A stretch of DNA of 13,890 bases from an uncultured Roseburia sp. (GTDB lineage Bacteria > Bacillota > Clostridia > Lachnospirales > Lachnospiraceae): the NCBI GenBank assembly GCA_945928585.1, contig CAMENQ010000017.1, forward strand, positions 1-13,890. Direction: 5' to 3'. Below are positions 1 through 7,029 of this stretch, one piece after another. Position 1 is the stretch's first letter. Each line of letters opens with the position of its first letter. The position numbers and the translations under genes were made by a program. Under the pieces are notes generated by a model. That model ran no database searches and was not told the DNA's origin. It saw nothing but the letters and a program-made list of their open reading frames with translations.

Positions 1-1
1 T

Positions 2-331
2 GTTCATGGAACATCAACAGCAGGAGAAATTTTTGCAAATAATGCAAAAATAGAAGGCGATGTAAAGAGCTCAGGAAGCATTAAGATAGGCAATGGCTCT
101 ATTATTATGGGAAATGTATATGCTACAAGTGCAGTTATCGGAGGCGCCATAAGAGGTGACATAGACGTACACGGACCTGTTATTGTAGATGCTACTGCAG
201 TAGTACAGGGTAATATTAAGTCACGTTCAGTTCAGATAAATAACGGTGCAGCTATAGAAGGCTTTTGTTCTCAGTGTTATGCAGATATTGATTACAAGGC
301 ATTGTTTGATGATACATTTGGAAAAAACTAA
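2..331 (+). CDS. Bactofilin (polymer-forming cytoskeletal protein), 5' end missing
   Basis: The reading frame is open from base 2 and ends at the TAA at 329-331, so the N-terminus lies outside the window. The first internal ATG (107) falls inside the repeat region and is not the true start. The visible 109 residues show the short hydrophobic/glycine repeat of the bactofilin beta-helix, for example KIEGDVKSSGSIKIGNGS, then GGAIRGDIDVHGPVIVDA and VVQGNIKSRSVQINNGA. Bactofilins self-assemble into filaments without nucleotide and serve as scaffolds for cell shape or for localising wall enzymes; that role is family knowledge, not shown here. The tail after the beta-helix is short and carries a C-S-Q-C pair followed by an acidic/aromatic end. 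The gene sits 15 bases before pyrH and probably shares its transcript. Confidence 0.85.
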   Translation, partial: VHGTSTAGEIFANNAKIEGDVKSSGSIKIGNGSIIMGNVYATSAVIGGAIRGDIDVHGPVIVDATAVVQGNIKSRSVQINNGAAIEGFCSQCYADIDYKALFDDTFGKN

Positions 332-333
332 AA

Positions 334-340
334 GAGGTGA
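334..340 (+). promoter_or_regulatory. Ribosome binding site fixing the GTG start of pyrH
   Basis: GAGGTGA lies six bases before the GTG at 347. The second codon onward reads KEIKRVLLKLSGE, the usual start of UMP kinases, so the GTG start is well supported. Confidence 0.7.
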
Positions 341-346
341 CTTAAG

Positions 347-1054
347 GTGAAGGAAATAAAGAGAGTTTTACTAAAACTTAGCGGAGAAGCGTTAGCAGGA
401 GATAAACATACAGGCTTTGATGAGGCTACGGTAGTAGGTGTTGCAAAACAGATAAAGACTATTACTGATATGGGTATACAGGTAGGTATAGTTATAGGAG
501 GAGGAAACTTCTGGAGAGGCCGTTCCAGTGAGAAAATAGACAGGACAAAGGCTGATTCCATTGGTATGCTGGCTACGGTTATGAACTGTATTTATGTGTC
601 AGAGATATTCCGTACAGAGGGTATGATGACACAGGTTTTAACACCTTTTGAATGTGGTTCATTTACAAAGCTTTACTCAAAGGACAGAGCCAATAAATAT
701 TTTGATAAAGGTATGGTAGTATTTTTTGCAGGTGGCATCGGACATCCATATTTTTCTACAGATATGGCTACAGTCCTTCGTGCCATAGAGATTGAAGCTG
801 ATATAATACTTTCAGCAAAATCAATTGACGGAGTGTATGACAGTGACCCTGCGAAAAATCCAGATGCTAAAAAGTTTGATGAAATTGCCATTAAGGATGT
901 AGTTGACAAAAAGCTTGGTGTTATTGATTTGGCAGCATCAGTATTATGTATGGAAAACAAAATGCCAATGCTTATATTCGGACTTAACGAAAAGGACAGC
1001 ATTATCAATACAGTAAACGGAAAGTTTACAGGTACAAAAATTACAGTTGACTAA
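347..1054 (+). CDS. pyrH: UMP kinase
   Basis: Bacterial UMP kinase of the amino acid kinase fold. It phosphorylates UMP to UDP with ATP in the cytoplasm, feeding UTP and CTP synthesis, and is normally a hexamer inhibited by UTP. At 235 residues it has the usual length. Visible motifs are KLSGE at 10-14 (phosphate binding), IGGGN at 50-54 followed by WRG, D70-SIGMLAT in the UMP-binding region, GGIGHPYFSTD at 129-139, and SIDGVYDSDP at 159-168 (nucleotide-binding segment). Translation starts at GTG, supported by a GAGGTGA site six bases upstream. It lies between a bactofilin gene (15-base gap) and frr (33-base gap). The pyrH-frr pair is very widely conserved in bacteria, which strengthens both calls. 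Confidence 0.97.
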   Translation: MKEIKRVLLKLSGEALAGDKHTGFDEATVVGVAKQIKTITDMGIQVGIVIGGGNFWRGRSSEKIDRTKADSIGMLATVMNCIYVSEIFRTEGMMTQVLTPFECGSFTKLYSKDRANKYFDKGMVVFFAGGIGHPYFSTDMATVLRAIEIEADIILSAKSIDGVYDSDPAKNPDAKKFDEIAIKDVVDKKLGVIDLAASVLCMENKMPMLIFGLNEKDSIINTVNGKFTGTKITVD

Positions 1055-1087
1055 TAAAAGAAAAACATATTAAAAGGAGATATTATA

Positions 1088-1642
1088 ATGGATTCAAGAT
1101 TAAATCAGTACGAAGAAAAAATGGAGAAGACACTGGACTCCCTCTTAAGTGATTATGTTACCATAAGAGCCGGAAGAGCAAACCCACATATACTCGACAA
1201 GCTTAAAGTGGATTATTATGGAACACCAACACCTTTTCAGCAGGTTGCAAACATATCTGTTCCGGAAGCACGTATGATACAGATTCAGCCATGGGAAGCA
1301 AGTCTCATTAAGGAAATAGAAAAGGCCATAATAAACTCTGATTTAGGACTTACGCCAAACAGTGACGGAAAGGTAGTACGTCTTATTTTCCCTGAGCTTA
1401 CAGAGGAGAGAAGAAAAGAACTTGTAAAGGATGTAAAGAAAAAGGGTGAAAATGCCAAGGTTGCAGTAAGAAATATAAGAAGAGATGCAAATGATGTATT
1501 CAAGAAACAGGCTAAAGCGAACGAGATTTCAGAGGATGAAGAAAAGCAGCTTGAGGATGAGATACAGAAGCTTACAGATAAGTATGTTGATAAGGTAGAT
1601 AAGGCTATAGAAGAAAAGTCAAAGGAAATACTTACAGTTTAA
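1088..1642 (+). CDS. frr: Ribosome recycling factor
   Basis: The 184-residue product matches the family length of about 185. With EF-G it splits the post-termination ribosome so that subunits can be reused. The N-terminal helix leads into IRAGRANP at 26-33, a signature of the family. The small beta-rich domain II follows (about residues 31-104, including [18 protein letters not shown]), then the long charged helices of domain I with [13 protein letters not shown] at 102-114 and RNIRRDAND at 128-136. The ATG is preceded by AAAGGAGA with a good spacing. The next gene is 123 bases away and a hairpin lies in that gap, so the bactofilin-pyrH-frr group may end partly here. Confidence 0.97.
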   Translation: MDSRLNQYEEKMEKTLDSLLSDYVTIRAGRANPHILDKLKVDYYGTPTPFQQVANISVPEARMIQIQPWEASLIKEIEKAIINSDLGLTPNSDGKVVRLIFPELTEERRKELVKDVKKKGENAKVAVRNIRRDANDVFKKQAKANEISEDEEKQLEDEIQKLTDKYVDKVDKAIEEKSKEILTV

Positions 1643-1655
1643 TTATGTAAAAAAG

Positions 1656-1691
1656 CTGCCGTGTGTATTGATATTGTCAGGCACACGGCAG
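1656..1691. terminator. GC-rich hairpin between frr and uppS
   Basis: Bases 1656-1665 (CTGCCGTGTG) pair perfectly with 1682-1691 (CACACGGCAG) around a 16-base loop. A run of six A residues (1649-1654) stands just before the stem, but no T run follows it. In this form it resembles an intrinsic terminator for the minus strand; for plus-strand transcripts it would be a weak terminator, an attenuator or a 3'-end stabiliser of the frr message. The rest of the gap up to uppS is A+T-rich. A GATAAT (1737-1742) could be a -10 box, but I find no convincing -35 partner. Confidence 0.5.
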
Positions 1692-1765
1692 GACTGAATT
1701 TAAAATTATTGTAATTAATAAGTTAATCATATTACGGATAATAAGATAGGAAACGAGGATATAAT

Positions 1766-2488
1766 ATGTCACAGGATAAAACGACATTTAAGATTCCAAA
1801 TCATGTAGCAATTATACTTGATGGAAACGGAAGGTGGGCAAAAAAGAGACTGCTTCCAAGAAATCTTGGGCATAAGGCAGGAGCTAAGGCGGTGGAAGAT
1901 ATATGTGAAGATGCATGGAATCTTGGCATAAAGTATCTTACAGTATATGCCTTTTCCACAGAAAACTGGAAAAGACCTGAGGATGAAGTAAATGCCCTTA
2001 TGAAGCTTTTGCGTAATTATCTGGTGGATTGTATAGAACGCTCAAATAAAAATAATATGAGAGTTCGTGTTATAGGAGAAAAGACGGGGCTTAGTCAGGA
2101 TATACAGGAAAGCATTGAAAAACTTGAAAAGGTGACAGAGAAAAATACAGGATTAAACTTTACCATAGCCATAAATTACGGCAGCCGCGACGAGATAACG
2201 AGAGCTGTAAAAAAAATCGCAGAGAGAGTGGCAAAAGGTGAAATTGCTCCTGACAGTATAGATATGAACGTTATAAGTGAAAGTCTGGATACAAAGGGAA
2301 TACCTGATCCTGATTTACTTATCAGAACAAGCGGAGAGGAGAGACTGTCAAACTTTCTTCTGTGGCAGCTTGCATATACGGAATTTTATTTTACTGATGT
2401 GCTTTGGCCGGATTTTAACAAAAAAGAACTGGAAAAAGCTATAGAAAAGTATAACGGACGAGAGAGAAGATTTGGAGGAGTAAAGTAG
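1766..2488 (+). CDS. uppS: Isoprenyl transferase (undecaprenyl diphosphate synthase)
   Basis: Cis-prenyltransferase that condenses isopentenyl diphosphate units onto farnesyl diphosphate to make the C55 carrier lipid for peptidoglycan and wall polymers. At 240 residues it has the standard length. Key parts are HVAIILDGNGRWAKKR at 13-28 with the catalytic/metal-binding D19 and the N21-G-R23-W24 cluster, GHKAGA at 35-40, YAFSTENWKRP at 61-71, NYGSRDEI at 137-144, and the C-terminal signature DPDLLIRTSGEERLSNFLLW at 181-200 containing the arginines that hold the incoming diphosphate. The start ATG has a GAGGA site six bases upstream. The stop codon abuts the cdsA start with no spacer, so the two are almost certainly translated from one message. 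The chain length of the product is inferred from the family. Confidence 0.96.
   Translation: MSQDKTTFKIPNHVAIILDGNGRWAKKRLLPRNLGHKAGAKAVEDICEDAWNLGIKYLTVYAFSTENWKRPEDEVNALMKLLRNYLVDCIERSNKNNMRVRVIGEKTGLSQDIQESIEKLEKVTEKNTGLNFTIAINYGSRDEITRAVKKIAERVAKGEIAPDSIDMNVISESLDTKGIPDPDLLIRTSGEERLSNFLLWQLAYTEFYFTDVLWPDFNKKELEKAIEKYNGRERRFGGVK
2474..2480 (+). promoter_or_regulatory. Ribosome binding site of cdsA inside the end of uppS
   Basis: GGAGGAG lies within the last codons of uppS, eight bases before the cdsA ATG at 2489. This selects the first ATG over the in-frame ATG at residue 7 and suggests translational coupling of the two genes. Confidence 0.65.
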
Positions 2489-3328
2489 ATGTCATTAGGA
2501 AAGCTTATGAATAAATCGTTTCTGACAAGAACAATAAGTGGCTTCTTTTTATGTGTAATAATAGCAGTCACAGCCATATTAGGCGGAGATATATTATTTG
2601 GTGCAGTATATGTCATATCTCTTATTGGTCTTTTTGAATTATACAGAGTGGCAGGAATGGAAAAAACAGCCCTTGCGGCAGTAGGATATATAGGTACGGT
2701 AGTATATTATATACTTATAAGATTTACCACAGCTAATCATTTTACGGAATTTGCAGTCGCACTTATGATACTGGTTATGGCAGTTTATGTATTTACATTT
2801 CCTAAGTATTCCATAGACAAGGTGCTTATGACATATTTTGGAGTAATGTATGTACCGGTTATGATGTCGTATATGTATTTTGTAAGAAGCTATAATTATG
2901 ACGGCATTTATACATTCTGGCTTATTTTTGTAAGCTCATGGGCATGCGATACATGTGCATATCTTGCAGGAGTAATATTCGGAAAGCATAAGATGACACC
3001 TGTACTTAGTCCGAAGAAAACTATAGAAGGAGCTGTTGGCGGAGTTATAGGAGCAGCTGCCATAGGAGCAGTGTATGGTATTTGTATAGGAGGGAAACTC
3101 ATAAGTATAGACAGTGATATTGCACCTGTACTTTTTGCAGTAATAGGAGCCATAGGAGGACTTATCTCCATGATAGGAGATTTGTGTGCATCAGCCATTA
3201 AGAGAAATTACGAAAAAAAGGATTATGGAAAGCTTATTCCAGGACATGGCGGTATAATGGACAGATTTGACAGTGTTATAATTACGGCTCCATTAATATA
3301 TTATCTTATAGTATATTTTGCAAAATAA
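2489..3328 (+). CDS. cdsA: Phosphatidate cytidylyltransferase (CDP-diacylglycerol synthase)
   Basis: Integral membrane enzyme that activates phosphatidic acid with CTP to CDP-diacylglycerol, the precursor of phosphatidylglycerol, cardiolipin and related lipids. The 279-residue product is strongly hydrophobic with roughly seven to eight membrane segments, starting about residues 16-50. The family motif D154 ... AYLAGVIFGKHK ... LSPKKTIEGAVGG (through residue 185) is present. So is the C-terminal signature, which runs from S235 to S262 and includes KR at 238-239, KKD at 243-245, PGHGG at 251-255 and the metal-binding DRFD at 258-261. It abuts uppS. A 104-base gap to dxr follows, the second-largest in the window. 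Confidence 0.96.
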   Translation: MSLGKLMNKSFLTRTISGFFLCVIIAVTAILGGDILFGAVYVISLIGLFELYRVAGMEKTALAAVGYIGTVVYYILIRFTTANHFTEFAVALMILVMAVYVFTFPKYSIDKVLMTYFGVMYVPVMMSYMYFVRSYNYDGIYTFWLIFVSSWACDTCAYLAGVIFGKHKMTPVLSPKKTIEGAVGGVIGAAAIGAVYGICIGGKLISIDSDIAPVLFAVIGAIGGLISMIGDLCASAIKRNYEKKDYGKLIPGHGGIMDRFDSVIITAPLIYYLIVYFAK

Positions 3329-3350
3329 AGCCTTAAACACAACTTGATTC

Positions 3351-3371
3351 AGCTGATTGTACAAAGCTGAT
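3351..3371. repeat. Heptamer direct repeat flanking a TTGTACAA palindrome
   Basis: AGCTGAT occurs at 3351-3357 and again at 3365-3371, exactly 14 bases apart. The palindrome TTGTACAA (3357-3364) lies between the two copies, overlapping the first by one base. A six-base inverted repeat (TCAGCT 3349-3354 with AGCTGA 3365-3370) can also be drawn here, but no T run follows, so a terminator is unlikely. It could be a protein-binding site before dxr or chance; it rests on a single short element. I see no convincing promoter in the gap. Confidence 0.25.
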
Positions 3372-3432
3372 AGTTGGTTAATAAAAGTATTGGCAGTATA
3401 TGGGGAGAGAAAGGATTAGGTTTTAGAGCAGA

Positions 3433-4593
3433 ATGAGTGACATTAAGAAGAAAATAGCAGTGTTAGGTTCAACAGGCTCCATAGGAACACAGACCTTAGA
3501 GGTTGTGAGACATAACAGTGATTTTAAAATAGAGGTTCTGGCAGCAGGAAGCAATATAGAAGCTTTGGAGAAACAGGTAAGAGAGTTTTCTCCAAGGCTT
3601 GTATGCGTATATAAGGAAAATGCGGCAAAGGAGCTGAAAACAAAAATAGCTGATACAGATACCAAGGTTGTATCAGGTATGGAGGGACTTATTGAAGCAG
3701 CCACTTTTGATACGACTAATGTGGTAGTGACGGCTATGGTTGGAATGATAGGCATAAGACCTACCATAGAGGCCATAAAGACAGGCAAGGATATAGCACT
3801 TGCAAATAAAGAGACACTTGTTACGGCAGGACATATTATTATTCCGCTTTCAAAGGAATACGGAGTAAGCATTCTGCCGGTAGACAGTGAGCATAGTGCA
3901 ATATTCCAGTGCTTAAACGGAGAGCATAAGGGACAGATAGATAAGATACTTCTCACTGCCTCAGGAGGGCCATTCAGAGGCAAAACAAGGGAGCAGATGA
4001 AAGATATTACTGTAGAACAGGCACTTAAACATCCGAACTGGGCTATGGGAAGAAAAATCACCATAGATTCTGCTACCATGGTAAATAAAGGTCTGGAGGT
4101 CATGGAGGCAAAATGGCTGTTTGATGTGGATTTTGAACATATACAGGTAGTTGTACAGCCACAGAGTCTTATACATTCCATGATACAGTTTAAGGACGGA
4201 GCCATTATGGCGCAGCTTGGTACTCCTGACATGAAGCTTCCTATCCAGTATGCACTTACATATCCGGACAGAAGGTATCTGGAAGGTGACAGAGTAGATT
4301 TTAATACACTTTCACAGATTACATTTTCAGTACCTGATATGGAGAATTTTACAGGATTAAAGATGGCGTATGAGGCAGGCAGAATGGGAGGAGTTATGCC
4401 GACTGTATTTAATGCTGCAAATGAACTGGCTGTAGGAAAGTTTCTTGACAGAAAAATAGGATTTCTGGATATAACGGACAGTATACAGTATGCTTTGGAA
4501 AATGTGAAAAATATTGATGAACCTGATTTGAAACAGATACTTGAAACGGAGCAGAATGTTTATGAGCTGCTTGAGGAGTATTTTAATAATTAA
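3433..4593 (+). CDS. dxr: 1-deoxy-D-xylulose 5-phosphate reductoisomerase
   Basis: Second enzyme of the MEP isoprenoid pathway. It rearranges and reduces 1-deoxyxylulose 5-phosphate to 2-C-methylerythritol 4-phosphate with NADPH and a divalent metal, and is the target of fosmidomycin. The product has 386 residues. It shows the nucleotide-binding GSTGSIG at 12-18, LANKETLV at 123-130, the metal ligands D151 and E153 in VDSEHSA, LTASGGPF, H200 in the flexible loop region, the third metal ligand E222 in TMVNKGLEVMEA, and FNAANELAV near the C-terminal domain. The ATG at 3433 has only a weak site (AGAGCAG); a better AGGATTAGG lies 12 bases away, and an in-frame stop at 3424 rules out earlier starts. 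That may mean modest translation. It heads the closely spaced dxr-rseP-ispG-polC run. Confidence 0.97.
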   Translation: MSDIKKKIAVLGSTGSIGTQTLEVVRHNSDFKIEVLAAGSNIEALEKQVREFSPRLVCVYKENAAKELKTKIADTDTKVVSGMEGLIEAATFDTTNVVVTAMVGMIGIRPTIEAIKTGKDIALANKETLVTAGHIIIPLSKEYGVSILPVDSEHSAIFQCLNGEHKGQIDKILLTASGGPFRGKTREQMKDITVEQALKHPNWAMGRKITIDSATMVNKGLEVMEAKWLFDVDFEHIQVVVQPQSLIHSMIQFKDGAIMAQLGTPDMKLPIQYALTYPDRRYLEGDRVDFNTLSQITFSVPDMENFTGLKMAYEAGRMGGVMPTVFNAANELAVGKFLDRKIGFLDITDSIQYALENVKNIDEPDLKQILETEQNVYELLEEYFNN

Positions 4594-4623
4594 TTAAAAA
4601 TATAAAGAGAAAAGAGAGGCTAT

Positions 4624-5931
4624 ATGAGTATAATAATTGCAATTATAATTTTTGGACTGTTGATATTTATACACGAGATGGGACATTTTCTCCTTGCAAA
4701 GAAAAACGGCATAAGAGTAGTGGAATTTTCCATTGGCTTCGGGCCAAGACTTTTTTCCTTTGACAAGGGAGACACAAAGTATTCCCTTAAGCTGCTTCCA
4801 TTTGGAGGAGCATGTCAGATGCTGGGGGAGGATTATTATGGCGAGGAGGATGTAGACCTTGACCATGAAAATTCCTTTGAGAGTAAGTCAGTGTGGGCGA
4901 GAATAGCCGTTATACTGGCAGGCCCTTTATTTAATATACTTCTTGCATTTCTTCTGGCACTTGTAGTTATGGGCATAGTCGGCTATGACGAGCCTTTAGT
5001 CACATATGTGGAGGACGGTTCACCTCTTTATGAGGCGGGCATACGAAGCGGTGATATTATCACAGAGTTTAATGGGGAAAATGTTACGTTATCAAGAGAA
5101 TTGATGCTTGAACTGTATGTAAATCCCCTTGAAGGAGAGCCAGTTACAATAAAATACGAAAGAGACGGCAAGGAATATGAGGTATCCGTTAAGCCAGAGC
5201 TTAAAAAAACATATGCCCTTGGTATAACATATATGGCAACAGATACTCCTGCAGCTATGGAAGAAATAACGGAGGAAGGAGCATTTGCAAAGGCAGGTGT
5301 TAAAAAGGGAGATATCATTACATCTATAGGCGGTGTAGAGATTTCTACAGGAGCAGATTTAAATTCATATTTTAAAGAGCATCCTCTTGACGGAAGTGAG
5401 CTGGAATGTGTTCTTACAAGAGACGGCGAGGAATATACAGTAAAGGTTATACCTGTATATGGCGGAGAGTCATATGTTCTTGGCTTTAATTACAATATGG
5501 CAAGAGTGGAGGTTGGCCCTGTTGATGCCATAAAATACAGTGCGGCAGAAATTAAGTATCAGATAAAATCAGTTATAAGAAGCCTTGGACTTTTATTTAA
5601 GGGAGAACTTGGCGCTGATGATTTTTCTGGACCTGTAGGCATTGTGGACATAATAGATGACACATATCAGGCAAGCAGGGAAGACGGAGCATTATATGTA
5701 TTTTTAAATATTGCAAATATTACACTTCTTATAAGTGCAAATCTTGGAATGATGAATCTTCTTCCTATTCCGGGACTTGATGGCGGAAGACTTATATTTT
5801 TACTAATCGAGGCAATCTTTAAAAAACCTGTGCCGAAGAAATTTGAGGGTGTTGTTACGGCAGCATGTATGATTGCCATTATGCTGTTTGCAGTATATGT
5901 AATGTTTAATGATATAAGAAAACTGTTTTAA
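4624..5931 (+). CDS. rseP: RIP metalloprotease RseP (site-2 protease family), two PDZ domains
   Basis: Intramembrane zinc protease (M50) that cuts membrane-bound anti-sigma factors or signal peptide remnants within the bilayer. The first membrane helix carries the zinc motif HEMGH at 17-21. Further features are a conserved LLPFGG region near 57-62, a second membrane segment around 95-120, two PDZ-like domains (about 122-195 with SPLYEAGIRSGDII, and about 208-278 with FAKAGVKKGDII), the SGPVGI element at 335-340, and the third zinc-ligand motif NLLPIPGLDGG with D386. A final membrane helix ends near residue 427. At 435 residues it is full length. The ATG is preceded by GAGAGG. The dxr-rseP-ispG order is common in Clostridia. 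The substrate cannot be told from this window. Confidence 0.95.
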   Translation: MSIIIAIIIFGLLIFIHEMGHFLLAKKNGIRVVEFSIGFGPRLFSFDKGDTKYSLKLLPFGGACQMLGEDYYGEEDVDLDHENSFESKSVWARIAVILAGPLFNILLAFLLALVVMGIVGYDEPLVTYVEDGSPLYEAGIRSGDIITEFNGENVTLSRELMLELYVNPLEGEPVTIKYERDGKEYEVSVKPELKKTYALGITYMATDTPAAMEEITEEGAFAKAGVKKGDIITSIGGVEISTGADLNSYFKEHPLDGSELECVLTRDGEEYTVKVIPVYGGESYVLGFNYNMARVEVGPVDAIKYSAAEIKYQIKSVIRSLGLLFKGELGADDFSGPVGIVDIIDDTYQASREDGALYVFLNIANITLLISANLGMMNLLPIPGLDGGRLIFLLIEAIFKKPVPKKFEGVVTAACMIAIMLFAVYVMFNDIRKLF

Positions 5932-5950
5932 ATCTGCGTTCATTTTTAGT

Positions 5951-5957
5951 GGAGGTG
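5951..5957 (+). promoter_or_regulatory. Ribosome binding site that sets the ispG start
   Basis: GGAGGTG lies nine bases before ATG 5967. The upstream in-frame GTG at 5949 overlaps this site and so cannot use it; the extra residues it would add (MEVLGR) are just the translated ribosome binding site. Confidence 0.75.
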
Positions 5958-5966
5958 CTTGGCAGA

Positions 5967-7019
5967 ATGAGAGATAACACAAAGGTAATCAAAATCGGAA
6001 ATAAGCTTATAGGCGGTGGAAACCCTGTTATGATACAGTCTATGACAAATACAAGGACTGATGACGTAAGGGCTACGGTAGAACAGATAAAACGACTTGA
6101 GGAAGCAGGCTGTGACATAGTAAGGTGTACTGTTCCAAATGAAGCATGTGCGAAGGCAATAAAGGAAATAAAGAAGGAAATAAGAATACCTTTGGTTGCA
6201 GATATTCATTTTGATTATAAAATGGCAATAGCCGCCATGGAAAATGGAGCCGACAAGATAAGAATAAATCCAGGAAATATCGGTGCAAAGGAAAATGTTA
6301 AAGCAGTTGTTGACGTGGCAAAATCCATGAATATACCTATAAGGGTAGGTGTAAACAGCGGCTCACTGGAGAAAAATCTGATAGAAAAGTACGGCGGAGT
6401 GAGTGCAGAGGGCATTGTGGAAAGTGCACTTGATAAGGTAAAACTGATAGAGGATATGGACTATGACAATCTTGTAATAAGCATAAAATCCTCAGATGTG
6501 CTTATGTGTGTAAAGGCCCATGAACTTATTGATAAGGCTGTAAATTATCCTCTCCATGTAGGAATAACTGAGTCAGGCACTGTATGGTCAGGAAATATTA
6601 AATCGTCTGTTGGACTTGGAATCATATTATATCAGGGCATAGGAGATACAATAAGAGTATCTCTTACTGGAGACCCGGTTGAGGAAATAAAAACGGCAAA
6701 GCTTCTTTTAAGGACACTTGGTTTAAGAAAAGGCGGCATAGAGGTTGTTTCATGTCCAACATGCGGAAGAACAAAAATAAACCTTATTGACCTTGCCACA
6801 AAGGTAGAGACTATGGCTGCAAAATATGATAATCTTAATATTAAGCTTGCAGTTATGGGCTGTGCCGTAAACGGACCGGGAGAAGCAAGGGAGGCTGACC
6901 TTGGCATTGCAGGAGGAGACGGAGAGGGACTTTTAATAAAAAAAGGTGAAATAGTAAAAAAAGTTCCTGAGTCTATGCTATTACAGGTACTGGAGGAAGA
7001 ACTTAAGAACTGGAAATGA
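5967..7019 (+). CDS. ispG: 4-hydroxy-3-methylbut-2-en-1-yl diphosphate synthase (flavodoxin/ferredoxin)
   Basis: Sixth step of the MEP pathway: a [4Fe-4S] enzyme that reductively opens methylerythritol cyclodiphosphate to HMBDP. I chose ATG 5967 over the longer GTG 5949 because the GGAGGTG site fits it and families begin with the equivalent of MRDNTKVIKIGN; this gives 350 residues, the length of the short bacterial form without the plant insert. The TIM barrel contains VMIQSMTNTRTDD near the start, VADIHFDYKMA, and KIRINPGNIG. The cluster ligands are C263 and C266 (SCPTCGRT), C299 (MGCAVNGPGE) and E306. It follows rseP by 35 bases and its TGA lies ten bases before polC. Together with dxr and uppS it places three isoprenoid steps in this block. 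Confidence 0.96.
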   Translation: MRDNTKVIKIGNKLIGGGNPVMIQSMTNTRTDDVRATVEQIKRLEEAGCDIVRCTVPNEACAKAIKEIKKEIRIPLVADIHFDYKMAIAAMENGADKIRINPGNIGAKENVKAVVDVAKSMNIPIRVGVNSGSLEKNLIEKYGGVSAEGIVESALDKVKLIEDMDYDNLVISIKSSDVLMCVKAHELIDKAVNYPLHVGITESGTVWSGNIKSSVGLGIILYQGIGDTIRVSLTGDPVEEIKTAKLLLRTLGLRKGGIEVVSCPTCGRTKINLIDLATKVETMAAKYDNLNIKLAVMGCAVNGPGEAREADLGIAGGDGEGLLIKKGEIVKKVPESMLLQVLEEELKNWK

Positions 7020-7029
7020 GGTAAGTATA

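Noticed and set aside
107..109. ATG 107 as a start for a short 74-residue gene
   Set aside because: The frame is open upstream to the window edge and the beta-helix repeat continues through it, so this is an internal methionine of a truncated bactofilin.
673..1008. Minus-strand open frame opposite pyrH, and similar ones opposite frr, uppS, cdsA, rseP, ispG, polC and the tail genes
   Set aside because: All overlap well-supported plus-strand genes, are composition-driven and show no family pattern.
3423..4232. Long minus-strand open frame (269 codons) opposite dxr
   Set aside because: It lies fully across a clear dxr gene, its translation is Ser/Ile/Cys-rich with no recognisable motif, and it mirrors the codon bias of dxr. 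It is a shadow frame.
5949..5966. GTG 5949 as the ispG start
   Set aside because: The GTG overlaps the GGAGGTG ribosome binding site, and the family-like N-terminus begins at ATG 5967.
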